The notes below the pieces were generated by a model that saw only the letters and a list, made by a program, of their open reading frames with translations, was not told where the DNA came from and did no database searches. Positions 37,724-45,944 of a stretch of 64,000 nucleotides of DNA are shown here, piece by piece. The first letter of the stretch is position 1, and each line of letters starts with the position of its first letter. Position numbers and translations under genes: made by a program. The stretch is from Kribbella voronezhensis (lineage in GTDB: Bacteria > Actinomycetota > Actinomycetes > Propionibacteriales > Kribbellaceae): positions 4,161,403-4,225,402 of the forward strand of contig NZ_SOCE01000001.1 in the NCBI RefSeq assembly GCF_004365175.1, written 5' to 3'.

Positions 37724-38370
37724 GAAGCGAACATAATGCCCAAACCGAGTACGTGCCCGCCGAGGATGTCGGACGGGAAATGCGCACCGATGAAAAGCCG
37801 GTCCAGACCGACGACGACGGGCACCACGATCGCGAGCGCGACGGCGACCCGGCGCCCGGTCGCCGAGAGCACCGGCCAGAGCAGGAAGACCATGACGCCG
37901 GCGGCCAACGTGATGTTCAGGGCGTGCCCGGACGGGAACGAGTAGCCGTGGGCGTGCGGGAAGGATTTGTCGTCGACGACCGGCCGGGCACGCTGGGCCA
38001 GTGGCTTGGCGAGGCCGCCGAGGCTCCAGCCGATCATCATCGTGACGAACGCCCACAACGCGCGCGCCCGCAGGTTCTTCGACCGCCAGGCCCAGGCGAC
38101 GACGATGGTCGCCACGACGTACACGACGATCGGCTGGCTGACGAGTTGGATCACCTTCAAGGTCGGCACCAGTCCGTGCCGAATGCTGAATCCGGTCGCG
38201 GCCCGGCTGGCCGACTCGTCGGCCCTGATCAGTGGGTCGAACTGCTGCCGGACGGCGAAACCGAGCAGCGCCACGGGCAGCGCGAACAGCACCATCGCCA
38301 GGACACCCCGGAGCAAGCGCCAACTCCGTGTCCGGACGATCGTGGTCGCACCCGCGCGCCGCATCGCCAT
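37660..38370 (-). CDS. PAP2-family membrane phosphatase
   Basis: 236 residues from ATG 38370, with CAGGAGCAGGG ahead. PAP2 motifs: KPLAQRARPVV, YSFPSGHALN and RLFIGAHFPSDILGG, in about six hydrophobic segments. Lipid-phosphate phosphatase of the cytoplasmic membrane. The next gene on the same strand encodes a second PAP2 protein of different sequence, so the pair is not a recent duplication. Confidence 0.9.
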   Translation of the reverse strand: MAMRRAGATTIVRTRSWRLLRGVLAMVLFALPVALLGFAVRQQFDPLIRADESASRAATGFSIRHGLVPTLKVIQLVSQPIVVYVVATIVVAWAWRSKNLRARALWAFVTMMIGWSLGGLAKPLAQRARPVVDDKSFPHAHGYSFPSGHALNITLAAGVMVFLLWPVLSATGRRVAVALAIVVPVVVGLDRLFIGAHFPSDILGGHVLGLGIMFASWIGFIGKTAATSSPGPSHPA

Positions 38371-38515
38371 CCCTGCTCCTGTACCCACTGGCACGGACGG
38401 GACGCAGGTGCCTGTCCGTGACTAGACGATCACTGTGCGGTGAGCTGGTCAACGCGCCGGACAGGCCCATATTCTTTACCAAGATTTAGGCGTGACGTTT
38501 CGCGAGTGCCGGTCG

Positions 38516-38531
38516 TTGACCTGTCAGACAG
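38516..38531 (+). promoter_or_regulatory. -35-like hexamer with adjoining 11-bp palindrome
   Basis: TTGACC (38516-38521) is directly joined to CTGTCAGACAG (38521-38531), a perfect 11-bp palindrome. It faces the small gene at 38574. The -10 at the matching distance is weak. Possible repressor site. Confidence 0.38.
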
Positions 38532-38544
38532 TTCCTGATCATCG

Positions 38545-38560
38545 GGGTCCTGGGGGACCC
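38545..38560 (+). other. Inverted repeat just before the small gene
   Basis: GGGTCC (38545-38550) and GGACCC (38555-38560) form a perfect 6-bp stem with a TGGG loop, one base before the GGGAGGG ribosome binding site (38561-38567). In RNA this stem could stack on or hide the binding site. Confidence 0.42.
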
Positions 38561-38573
38561 GGGAGGGCCACCC

Positions 38574-38807
38574 GTGCATCGATTCAATCCACCGCCCAGC
38601 TGGCCCGAGCCGCCGACCGCCACCTGGCGTCCGCCGCTCGGCTGGGAGCCCGACCCCGAGTGGCCCGACGCTCCTGCGGGCTGGGGCTTCTGGATCAACC
38701 GGCACGGCCGCAAGGCCAGTGGCCCGATCGGGGCGTACGGCGCTGTCGATGCCGGCCGCCTCGAGCTCGCCACCGCCGACCGTTCCCTGCTGCTGATGCA
38801 TTCCTGA
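38574..38807 (+). CDS. Small Pro/Trp-rich protein
   Basis: 77 residues from GTG 38574 with GGGAGGG six bases ahead. The first half is Pro/Trp-rich (PPPSWPEPPTATWRPPLGW, then PDPEWPDAPAGWGFWIN), a pattern that in other actinobacterial proteins precedes membrane or DUF domains; here nothing follows but 35 residues with LATADRSLLLMHS. No membrane segment or signal is visible. It is complete, with its own binding site, so it is probably a real small protein, of unknown function. Confidence 0.55.
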   Translation: MHRFNPPPSWPEPPTATWRPPLGWEPDPEWPDAPAGWGFWINRHGRKASGPIGAYGAVDAGRLELATADRSLLLMHS

Positions 38808-38837
38808 CGCACCCGCACGACCCTGTTATCGCGCTTT

Positions 38838-38866
38838 GATGTTATGTTACCAATCGACATAACATC
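38838..38866. promoter_or_regulatory. Perfect inverted repeat, probable DeoR-family operator
   Basis: GATGTTATG (38838-38846) and CATAACATC (38858-38866) are perfect 9-bp inverted repeats with an 11-base spacer, in an AT-rich patch 27 bases before the first FGGY kinase start (38894). A DeoR-family regulator is encoded two genes downstream in the same operon, and such regulators bind repeats of this style. TATGTT within the left arm could serve as a -10. Confidence 0.72.
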
Positions 38867-38893
38867 GCTGCGGGGACAACGGGAGGCGCGAGC

Positions 38894-40333
38894 GTGGGGG
38901 AACCGTCCTGGATCGGCGTCGACCTCGGCACCCAGAGCGTGCGAGCGGTCCGCGTCGCCGCGTCCGGGGTCGTGCTCGGCCGGGCCGCCCGAGCGCTGAG
39001 CAGTTCGCGCCCGGCCGACGACCGCCACGAGCAGGACCCGTACGACTGGTTCGCCGCCGTCGACGCCACTCTGGCCGAGGTCGCGGACCCATCCGTCGAG
39101 GGCATCGCGATCTGCTCCACCTCCGGCACCGTCCTGCTGACCGACCCGACCGGGCGCCCGATCACGTCGGCCCTGATGTACGACGACGCCCGCGCCGCCG
39201 CGGAACTCCCGCGCGTCGTCGCCGCGGACCCGGACCGCTGGTCCACCGCGATGCAACCCACCTGGGCCCTCCCCAAAATCTTGTGGCTCACCGATGCCGC
39301 CGCCGGGGCCGGCGCAGGCTCGGGAGCGGCGGCGGACGGCCGGCGTACGGAGTTGCGGATCGCTCACAGCGCGGATGCCGTGGCTGCTCAGCTCACCGGG
39401 CATCCCGTCGCGACCGACACCAGTCATGCGCTCAAGACCGGCTACGACCTGGTCGCCGGGACCTGGCCGTACGACGCCTTCGGCCGACTCGGCCTGGCAC
39501 GTGAATGCTTCCCCGACGTCGTCCTGCCCGGCACCGAACTCGGTCGCGTCTCAGCGGCAAAAGCCCAGCTCACCGGGGTCCCCGAAGGCACTCCGGTGTA
39601 CGCCGGTATGACCGACGGCTGTGCGGCCCAGCTCGCCGCGGGAGCCCTCGCCCCGGGCGCCTGGAACTCCGTCCTCGGCACCACCCTCGTTCTCAAAGGC
39701 GTCAGCAAGGACCTGCTCGACGACCCGACCGGCGCGGTCTACTCGCACCGGCACCCCGACGGCGGCTGGCTTCCGGGCGGCGCCTCGAACACCGGCGCCG
39801 GCGCGCTCACCGCGCTGCTTCCGGGCGCCGATCTCGAGGTCTTCGACCGGCAGGCGCGCGACCTCGGCCCGGTCGACGCCGCGATCTACCCGATCACCAA
39901 GCGCGGTGAGCGATTCCCGTTCGTCGCACCGGACGCCACCAGCTTCGAGCTCGGCGACTTCCCGGACGACCTGCACCGGTACGCCGGTGTGCTGCAGGGC
40001 GTCGCCTTCATCGAGCGGCTCGCCTTCGAGCACCTGGTGAAGCTCGGCGCCGAGCCGGTCGGTTCCGTCTCGCTCACCGGCGGCGCCGTTCGCAGCGGCT
40101 ACTGGAACCAACTCCGGGCCGACGTCCTCGGCGTACCGGTGGAACTCCCGGCCATCTCCGACCCGGCGTACGGGATGGCGATCCTTGCTGCTTCGCGCGA
40201 GACCTCGGTGACGGAGACGGCTGCCCGGATGGTCAAGGTGGCGACCGTGCTGGAGCCGCGCCCGCGAGGACGGCTGGAGAACCTGTACGGCGAGTTCGTC
40301 GCCGAGCTGGATCGCCGGGGGTACCTGGGATGA
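38894..40333 (+). CDS. FGGY-family carbohydrate kinase (xylulokinase-like)
   Basis: 479 residues from GTG 38894, with GGGAGG at 38880-38885. FGGY fold: phosphate loop WIGVDLGTQSVRAV at the start, catalytic Asp in AGMTDGCAAQLAAG, and VLGTTLVLKGVS. It phosphorylates a sugar or polyol; the exact substrate cannot be read from sequence. First gene of the DeoR-linked locus. Its stop overlaps the phosphatase start (ATGA). Confidence 0.9.
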   Translation: MGEPSWIGVDLGTQSVRAVRVAASGVVLGRAARALSSSRPADDRHEQDPYDWFAAVDATLAEVADPSVEGIAICSTSGTVLLTDPTGRPITSALMYDDARAAAELPRVVAADPDRWSTAMQPTWALPKILWLTDAAAGAGAGSGAAADGRRTELRIAHSADAVAAQLTGHPVATDTSHALKTGYDLVAGTWPYDAFGRLGLARECFPDVVLPGTELGRVSAAKAQLTGVPEGTPVYAGMTDGCAAQLAAGALAPGAWNSVLGTTLVLKGVSKDLLDDPTGAVYSHRHPDGGWLPGGASNTGAGALTALLPGADLEVFDRQARDLGPVDAAIYPITKRGERFPFVAPDATSFELGDFPDDLHRYAGVLQGVAFIERLAFEHLVKLGAEPVGSVSLTGGAVRSGYWNQLRADVLGVPVELPAISDPAYGMAILAASRETSVTETAARMVKVATVLEPRPRGRLENLYGEFVAELDRRGYLG

Positions 40334-40950
40334 CGCGCACCATCGTCGTACTGGCCCGGCACGGGCGGACCGAGTGGCATCACGGCAACCGGTACACCGG
40401 CTCCACGGATCTGCCGATCGACGAGGTCGGCCGGCAGCAGGCGGATCAGCTCAAGGACTGGGCGGCGGATTTCGCGCCGGATGCCCTCTGGTCGTCACCG
40501 ATGCTGCGAGCCAGGCAGACCGTCGCCCCGACCGCCGAACTCCTCGGCCTCGAACCGGTCGTGGACGCGCGTCTTCGCGAACTGGACTTCGGTACCGCGG
40601 AAGGCCGCAGGCTCGGCGAACTGCCCGTCGAGGTGGCGAAGGCGTTCGAACTGGATCCGGTCGGCCGGCACTTTCCCGGCGGCGAGGACCCGAGGACAGC
40701 GGCCGACCGGGTCTACGAGGCTTTCCAGGAGATCGGGAAGGCGCACGCCGGCCAGAAGGTGCTCGTGGTCGCGCACAACACGCTGATCCGGCTGCTCACC
40801 TGCCGGGTGCTGGGGCTGGAGTTGCGGGACTACCGCAGACTGCTGCCAGCGCTCGGGCCCGCCGCGCTGGTGCGATTCCGCTGGCAACCGGACACAGTGG
40901 GCCTGGAGGCGTACAACGTTCCGGCAGTGCGAATGGAGAAGCTGGCATGA
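40330..40950 (+). CDS. Histidine phosphatase family protein (phosphoglycerate-mutase-like)
   Basis: 206 residues. The RHG motif is VVLARHGRTEWHHGNRYTGS at the start, the second conserved His is in VLVVAHNTLIRLL, and ELDFGTAEGRR supplies the proton-donor Glu region. Such proteins remove phosphate from small sugar phosphates or act as mutases. It overlaps both neighbours by ATGA. In this operon a broad sugar-phosphate phosphatase role is likelier than glycolytic mutase. Confidence 0.88.
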   Translation: MTRTIVVLARHGRTEWHHGNRYTGSTDLPIDEVGRQQADQLKDWAADFAPDALWSSPMLRARQTVAPTAELLGLEPVVDARLRELDFGTAEGRRLGELPVEVAKAFELDPVGRHFPGGEDPRTAADRVYEAFQEIGKAHAGQKVLVVAHNTLIRLLTCRVLGLELRDYRRLLPALGPAALVRFRWQPDTVGLEAYNVPAVRMEKLA

Positions 40951-41747
40951 GTTCTGATCCCGATGGTGACTCCCCGGAGCTGAGCCGCCCGGCCCGGCGC
41001 CAGGCCGAGATCGCCGCGTACGTCGTGAAGCACGGCTCCGTGTCGGCCAACGATCTGGTCGAGGCGTTCGGCGTCAGCGTGATGACGGTGCACCGCGACC
41101 TGGACGAGCTGGAACGCCAGGGCGTGGTGCGTAAGTACCGCGGCGGCGTGACGGCTCAGCCGACCAGCGTGTTCGAGAGCAACGTGGCGTACCGGCTGAA
41201 CACCGCGCAGGCGGAGAAGTCGGCCCTGGCCCGGCATGCCCGCGCGATGATCGAGCCGGGGATGTCGGTGATGCTGGACGACTCGACCAGCGCGCTCGCG
41301 CTGATCGACCTGTTCGAGGACATCACCCCGCTGACCGTCGCGACCAACTTCCTGCCGGCGATCGGCAAACTGAGCCAGCTCCGCGACATCACCCTGCTCG
41401 CGCTCGGCGGGATCTATTCGCCGTCGCACGACTCGTTCGGCGGCCTGCCGTGCGCCCAGGCGGTCGAGGCGCTGCACCCGGACTTCTTGTTCTGCAGCGT
41501 TTCCGCGGTGTCGCCGACGCACGCGTTCCACCAGGAACAGGAGATCGTCCTGGTCAAGCAGGCGATGCTGCGATCGGCCCGGACCAAGGTGCTGCTGGTG
41601 GACCACGGCAAGCTCCAGCGCACCGCTCTGCACAAACTCGCCCCGCTCACCGATTTCGATCTCGTGGTGGTCGACGAGAAGACCCCGGCCGACCTGGTCG
41701 AAGGTCTGCGCGACCACGGCGCCACGGTCGAAGTCGCCCTACTCTAA
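40947..41747 (+). CDS. DeoR-family transcriptional regulator
   Basis: 266 residues from ATG 40947. The N-terminal HTH reads RRQAEIAAYVVKHGSVSANDLVEAFGVSVMTVHRDLDEL (about 17-55), followed by VVRKYRGGV. The C-terminal sugar-phosphate sensor has SVMLDDSTSALALIDLF, LALGGIYSPSHDSFGG and VLLVDHGKL. It probably represses the locus until a phosphorylated sugar made by the kinases binds. Candidate operators are at 38838-38866 and 41748-41761. Confidence 0.92.
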   Translation: MSSDPDGDSPELSRPARRQAEIAAYVVKHGSVSANDLVEAFGVSVMTVHRDLDELERQGVVRKYRGGVTAQPTSVFESNVAYRLNTAQAEKSALARHARAMIEPGMSVMLDDSTSALALIDLFEDITPLTVATNFLPAIGKLSQLRDITLLALGGIYSPSHDSFGGLPCAQAVEALHPDFLFCSVSAVSPTHAFHQEQEIVLVKQAMLRSARTKVLLVDHGKLQRTALHKLAPLTDFDLVVVDEKTPADLVEGLRDHGATVEVALL

Positions 41748-41761
41748 TGCCCCGCGGGGCA
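41748..41761. promoter_or_regulatory. Perfect 14-bp palindrome between the DeoR and FGGY genes
   Basis: TGCCCCGCGGGGCA is a gapless palindrome directly after the DeoR stop and four bases before the AGGAGG of the second kinase. It may be a second operator or a hairpin tuning translation; its sequence does not resemble the 38838 repeat. Confidence 0.5.
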
Positions 41762-41774
41762 CTAGGAGGCTCGG

Positions 41775-43289
41775 ATGGACGTCGGTGTTGATGTCGGGAC
41801 GACGGTCACCAAGGCCGTCGTGTTCGACGACGAGGGCCGGCAGGTCGCCGAGGCGTCCCGCCCGACCAGGCTGGTCCGGCCGGGCCCGGGCCGGTTCGAG
41901 CACGACACCGACGAGATCGTTGCCTCGGTCAACGAAGTGCTGCGCGAGCTCGCCTCGAAGTGGGGCGCCCACTCGGCCTCGTCCGGGCACGCGCAACCAG
42001 CCTCGTCCGGGGACGCACAACCAGGCTCGTCCGGGGCGACGCGGCCCGGGGTGCTGGCCATCACCGCTCAGGGTGACGGGCTTTGGCTGGTGGACGCGGA
42101 CGGCCGTCCGGTGCGGCCGGCGATTTCCTGGCTGGACGCGCGGAGCAGTCCGATCCTCGAGCGCTGGACGTCCGAGGGTGTCGCCGACAACGTTTTCCGG
42201 CGCTCCGGAAACCGGATGTTCCCTGGTGCTTCCGGCCCGCTGCTGGCCGCAGTACTGGCTGAGGAGCCTGAGGTGCTGGGGCGCGCGCAGACGGCGGCGT
42301 ACTGCAAGGACGTGGTGATGCAGCGGCTGACCGGCGTTCGTGCGACCGATGTCTCCGATGCGTCCGCGCCTTTCTTGGATCCCCGGACCGGGCAGTACGA
42401 CGCCGATGCCCTGGCTGCGTGTGGGTTGGGGGAGTGGCAGCACTTGCTGGCTCCGGTGGAGGTCGGGCCGGTTGGCGAGCTGAGAGATGCCGGGACTGGT
42501 TTGGCCTTGGGGACAAGGGTTTCGTCCGGTCCGTACGATCTGCCTGCGGCTGCTACCGGCGCTGGTGTCACCGAGATCGGCGACGCGTTGCTGACAGTCG
42601 GTACGACGCTTGCCTGTCAGGTGGTCACGCAGGAGTTGCCGGTCGACGGCGAGCCCGCCGGTTTGTTCCTGGGGACGTGGACGCCCGGTACCTGGTTGCG
42701 GGCGATGCCTGCCATGGTCGGTACGGCGGCGCTCGATCGCGTGCTCGCACTTGTCGGGCTCGGAACCGACCAGTTGGCCGGGTTGTTGGCGGAGAGCCCG
42801 GCCGGTGCTCGCGGCGTGACTGTCCTGCCGTATCTGTCCGAGGCGGGCGAGCGGGCGCCATTCGTGGATACCCGGGCGCGCGGGACGTTCGACGGGATCG
42901 ATCTGTCCACCACGCAGGCGGATCTGGTCCGGGCGACCTGCGAGGGGATCGCGTACGCCGCCCGGCATTGCCTGGAGGCGGCCGGGTGGTCGGGGCGCGT
43001 GACCGTCTGCGGAGGCGGCGCCCGCAGTACCGAATGGACGCAGATCCTTGCGGACGTGCTCAACAGCCCACTGCACACGACCGAAGCGTCGCAGGTCGCC
43101 GCACGAGGGGCCGTGATCGGCGCCCGGCGCGCTGCCGATCCGGACAGCACCGGACCCGAGTGGATCGCGGAGACCCGGCAGATCGATCCCGACCCGGCCC
43201 GCGCCGCCTTCTACGACGAGGGGTACGCCCACTACCTGCGGCGGGTCGAGCTCGCTCGCCCGCGGTGGGCCGACCCGGCGCCTCGCTGA
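41775..43289 (+). CDS. FGGY-family carbohydrate kinase with an inserted octapeptide repeat
   Basis: 504 residues from ATG 41775 with AGGAGG at 41765-41770. Phosphate loop VGVDVGTTVTKAVVFD; catalytic Asp in SSGPYDLPAAATGAG; LLTVGTT; and VCGGGARSTEWTQILADVL near the C-terminus. Residues 68-91 are three copies of an eight-residue unit (ASSGHAQP type) placed between the first two strands of the fold, likely a surface loop. Second FGGY kinase of the same operon, of a different subgroup from the first; a distinct sugar or step is implied. Confidence 0.9.
   Translation: MDVGVDVGTTVTKAVVFDDEGRQVAEASRPTRLVRPGPGRFEHDTDEIVASVNEVLRELASKWGAHSASSGHAQPASSGDAQPGSSGATRPGVLAITAQGDGLWLVDADGRPVRPAISWLDARSSPILERWTSEGVADNVFRRSGNRMFPGASGPLLAAVLAEEPEVLGRAQTAAYCKDVVMQRLTGVRATDVSDASAPFLDPRTGQYDADALAACGLGEWQHLLAPVEVGPVGELRDAGTGLALGTRVSSGPYDLPAAATGAGVTEIGDALLTVGTTLACQVVTQELPVDGEPAGLFLGTWTPGTWLRAMPAMVGTAALDRVLALVGLGTDQLAGLLAESPAGARGVTVLPYLSEAGERAPFVDTRARGTFDGIDLSTTQADLVRATCEGIAYAARHCLEAAGWSGRVTVCGGGARSTEWTQILADVLNSPLHTTEASQVAARGAVIGARRAADPDSTGPEWIAETRQIDPDPARAAFYDEGYAHYLRRVELARPRWADPAPR
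41976..42047 (+). repeat. Three tandem 24-bp repeats within the FGGY kinase gene
   Basis: Three head-to-tail 24-base units at 41976-41999, 42000-42023 and 42024-42047, the first two nearly identical and the third diverging. They are in frame (8 residues each), so copy number can change without frameshift. Confidence 0.85.
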
Positions 43290-43325
43290 GACCTGAAGCC
43301 CTGCACAGATGAGACCAGGAGTCCG

Positions 43326-44342
43326 ATGAGAACCGTCCCCACGCTGCTTGCCGGAGACCACTTCGTCCGCAACGAACTGCTCGCAGCCGAACTCGGCAAG
43401 CTGCCCGAGGTCTCCTTCGACTTCCGCGAAGTCACCCTGCCGTGGCCGCTCACGCCGTACGGACGAGTGGCCGAGGTGGACGAGGCCAGTGACGCCGAGG
43501 ACGAGTTGATCGCGGCGCTGCCGGGGATCGAGGTGGCCGTCACGCAGATGGGCCCGTTCACCGAGCGAGTGCTCGACGCGGCGCCCGACCTGCGGTTCCT
43601 GGTCTGCTGCCGTGGGGGTCCCGTGAACGTGAACGTGCCTGCGGCAACCAAGCGCGGGATCATCGTGTCGTCCACGCCCGGCCGCAACGCCGGTGCCGCC
43701 GCCGAACACGCGGTCACGTTGATGTTGGGTGCCCTGCGCAACCTTCCTCGGCTGCAACGCACGCTGGAGGATGGACAGTGGCGCAGCGATCTCTATGCGT
43801 ACGACGAGTGCGGAGGTGAGCTGGACGGCGCGACGGTTGGGTTGATCGGCTTCGGCGCCATCGGCCGCAGGGTCGCCCGGGTGATGCTCGCCTTCGGTGC
43901 GCGGGTGTTGGTGAATGACCCCTTCATCACCGCCGCGCCGGAAGGGATCGAGCTGACCGGGCTCGAGGAGCTGCTGCGGCGCTCCGATGTGGTCAGCTTG
44001 CATGCTCGGCTGACGGAGGAGACTCGGGGCATGATCGGAGCAGACCAACTGGCGCTGATGCCGAGAGGTGGCGTACTGGTCAACACTGCTCGTGGCGGGC
44101 TGCTCGACTACGACGCGACCGTCGACGCGCTCGAGTCGGGGCAACTGAGCGCGGCCGCCTTCGACGTGTTCCCGACGGAGCCGCTGCCGGCCGGCTCACG
44201 GTTGCTGACGGCGCCTAATGTCGTGATGACCCCGCATCTGGCCGGCGCCACCCGGCAGACCGCGCATCGCGCGGGATCGATCGCTGCCGAAGCGGTGGCC
44301 GCCTACCTCGCGGGCCGTGACCCCGTCGGCAAGGTGGCTTGA
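43326..44342 (+). CDS. D-isomer-specific 2-hydroxyacid dehydrogenase
   Basis: 338 residues from ATG 43326 with CAGGAG upstream. NAD-binding loop VGLIGFGAIGRRVARVML; catalytic Arg in VLVNTARGGLLDYDA, and His in VVMTPHLAGATRQTA. The family oxidises D-2-hydroxyacids or reduces 2-ketoacids (3-phosphoglycerate, erythronate-phosphate type). In this kinase/phosphatase operon it may act on a phosphorylated aldonate; that is inference. Confidence 0.9.
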   Translation: MRTVPTLLAGDHFVRNELLAAELGKLPEVSFDFREVTLPWPLTPYGRVAEVDEASDAEDELIAALPGIEVAVTQMGPFTERVLDAAPDLRFLVCCRGGPVNVNVPAATKRGIIVSSTPGRNAGAAAEHAVTLMLGALRNLPRLQRTLEDGQWRSDLYAYDECGGELDGATVGLIGFGAIGRRVARVMLAFGARVLVNDPFITAAPEGIELTGLEELLRRSDVVSLHARLTEETRGMIGADQLALMPRGGVLVNTARGGLLDYDATVDALESGQLSAAAFDVFPTEPLPAGSRLLTAPNVVMTPHLAGATRQTAHRAGSIAAEAVAAYLAGRDPVGKVA

Positions 44343-44369
44343 TGAATCGGCCTGGGCACTGGTGACTTC

Positions 44370-45065
44370 ATGAAGTTGGCGACCTCCGACACCTGGGTCG
44401 AACTGCTCCTGCTGCTGATCGCGTTCGTGCTGTCGATGCTGATCGGCGTCGAGCGGCAGATCCGGCAGAAGAGCGCCGGTGTCCGTACCCACACGCTCGT
44501 CGGCACCGGCGCCGCGGTCTTCACGCTGGTGTCCGGTTTCGGCTTCTCGAACGTGCTCGGCTCCGAGGTGAATCTGGATCCGTCCCGGATCGCGGCCCAG
44601 GTCGTGTCCGGCGTCGGCTTCCTCGGCGCGGGCGTGATCTTCATGCGCCGCGACGTGGTGCGCGGGCTGACCACCGCGGCGACGATCTGGATGACCGCCG
44701 CGATCGGGATGGCTTGTGGCGCGGGGATGCCGGTGCTCGCGGTGGCGGCGACCGCCCTCCACCTCGTTGCCGTCGGCCCCTTCAGTCGCTTGACCCGGCG
44801 CCTGCCGTCGCCGGACCGCCGCAAGATCGTCACCGTCCGGTATCTCGACGGCGCCGGCGTCCTGCGGGAGATCCTGCACACCGCGAGTTCGATGGGCTTC
44901 GAGGCCTCCGTCCTGGGGACGGAGGAGCACCGAGAAGGTGGCCAGCAGCAGGTGCGGGCCGCGATGCGGTTCACCGGGCGGGCGCCGCTGCAGACTCTGG
45001 TGCTGGCTCTGGATGAACTCGAAGGCGTCACCGGGGTTCGGTTGCGCGACGATGACGACGACTGA
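44370..45065 (+). CDS. MgtC/SapB-family membrane protein
   Basis: 231 residues from ATG 44370. Four hydrophobic segments, with the family blocks [27 protein letters not shown] and [30 protein letters not shown]-terminal soluble domain of about 75 residues follows, ending in an Asp run (RLRDDDDD). MgtC proteins affect Mg homeostasis and, in some bacteria, growth in low phosphate or Mg. It is on the same strand as the sugar genes, 27 bases after the dehydrogenase, without visible Shine-Dalgarno. Confidence 0.9.
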   Translation: MKLATSDTWVELLLLLIAFVLSMLIGVERQIRQKSAGVRTHTLVGTGAAVFTLVSGFGFSNVLGSEVNLDPSRIAAQVVSGVGFLGAGVIFMRRDVVRGLTTAATIWMTAAIGMACGAGMPVLAVAATALHLVAVGPFSRLTRRLPSPDRRKIVTVRYLDGAGVLREILHTASSMGFEASVLGTEEHREGGQQQVRAAMRFTGRAPLQTLVLALDELEGVTGVRLRDDDDD

Positions 45066-45119
45066 TGTGATTTCGGCGAGAAAATAACAGGAATTCTCTA
45101 TACGAAACCACTCTATGGT

Positions 45120-45125
45120 GATAAT
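45120..45125 (+). promoter_or_regulatory. Candidate -10 for a leaderless transcript of the inositol-phosphatase-like gene
   Basis: GATAAT at 45120-45125 precedes GTG 45134 by eight bases, with no ribosome binding site between; the gap upstream (45066-45119) is AT-rich for this genome. This fits a leaderless transcript that starts the IMPase-ugp half of the locus. A -35 is not clear. Confidence 0.5.
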
Positions 45126-45133
45126 TTCACGGC

Positions 45134-45934
45134 GTGCGTACTGCGGATGTCAATGAGCTCCTGGCTCTCGCCGTGACTCTCGCGACGGCCGCGGGGGCCG
45201 AGTTGCTGGCCAGGCAGACAGCCTTCAGCATCGACGGACCCGCTGTGGAGACCAAGAGCTCGGCCAGCGATCCTGTCACCGCGGCCGATCGGGCGTCCGA
45301 GAAGCTGATCACCGACGGTCTGGCCGCGGCTCGGCCCGAGGACGGGCTGCTGGGTGAGGAGGGCGCCGCGAAGCCGTCGGTCTCCGGCATCACCTGGGTG
45401 ATCGATCCGCTCGACGGGACGGTGAATTACCTCTACGGCCGTCCCGATTGGGCGGTCAGCATCGCGGCGGAGGACGACGCTGGCGCGCTGGTCGGGGTCG
45501 TGCACCAACCGAGGACCGGCCTCACCTGGCAGGCCGTTCGCGACGGCGGGGCCACGCGGAACGGCGTACGGCTGGAGGTTCGGGAGTCGCGCGGACCGGC
45601 GGCCGCCCTGGTGAGCACCGGGTTCTCGTATCTGGCGGAGCGGAGAGCTGAGCAGGCGGAGTATCTGCGGCGGGTGCTGCCCGCCGTCCGGGATCTGCGG
45701 CGCGGTGGATCGGCCGCCCTGGACCTGTGCGCGGTCGCCGACGGCACCGTCGACGCGTACTACGAGCACGTGATCCAGCGATGGGACGTCGCGGCCGGTG
45801 GGCTGGTCGCGCGGGAGGCCGGGGCGCAGACCGTCGGTGGTCCAGGCACCCCGCTGCCGGACGGCGTACTGGCGGCTTCGCCCGCGCTCGCCGACGCGTT
45901 GCTCGACCTGCTCGAACCGTGGCCCAGCCTGTGA
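45134..45934 (+). CDS. Inositol-monophosphatase-family phosphatase
   Basis: 266 residues from GTG 45134. Metal-site motifs of the IMPase family: SDPVTAADRASE, LLGEEGA, WVIDPLDGTVNYLYG and RWDVAAGGLVAREAGA. It would release phosphate from inositol-1-phosphate or a similar alcohol phosphate, with Mg. It is ten bases before a UgpA-type permease, so the transported glycerophospho compound may supply its substrate (inference). Confidence 0.9.
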   Translation: MRTADVNELLALAVTLATAAGAELLARQTAFSIDGPAVETKSSASDPVTAADRASEKLITDGLAAARPEDGLLGEEGAAKPSVSGITWVIDPLDGTVNYLYGRPDWAVSIAAEDDAGALVGVVHQPRTGLTWQAVRDGGATRNGVRLEVRESRGPAAALVSTGFSYLAERRAEQAEYLRRVLPAVRDLRRGGSAALDLCAVADGTVDAYYEHVIQRWDVAAGGLVAREAGAQTVGGPGTPLPDGVLAASPALADALLDLLEPWPSL

Positions 45935-45944
45935 GGAGGTTGTC

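Noticed and set aside
41775..43289. Loss of the catalytic Asp in the second FGGY kinase
   Set aside because: At first the segment seemed deleted, but aligning SSGPYD with the family GxxD block shows the Asp is present.
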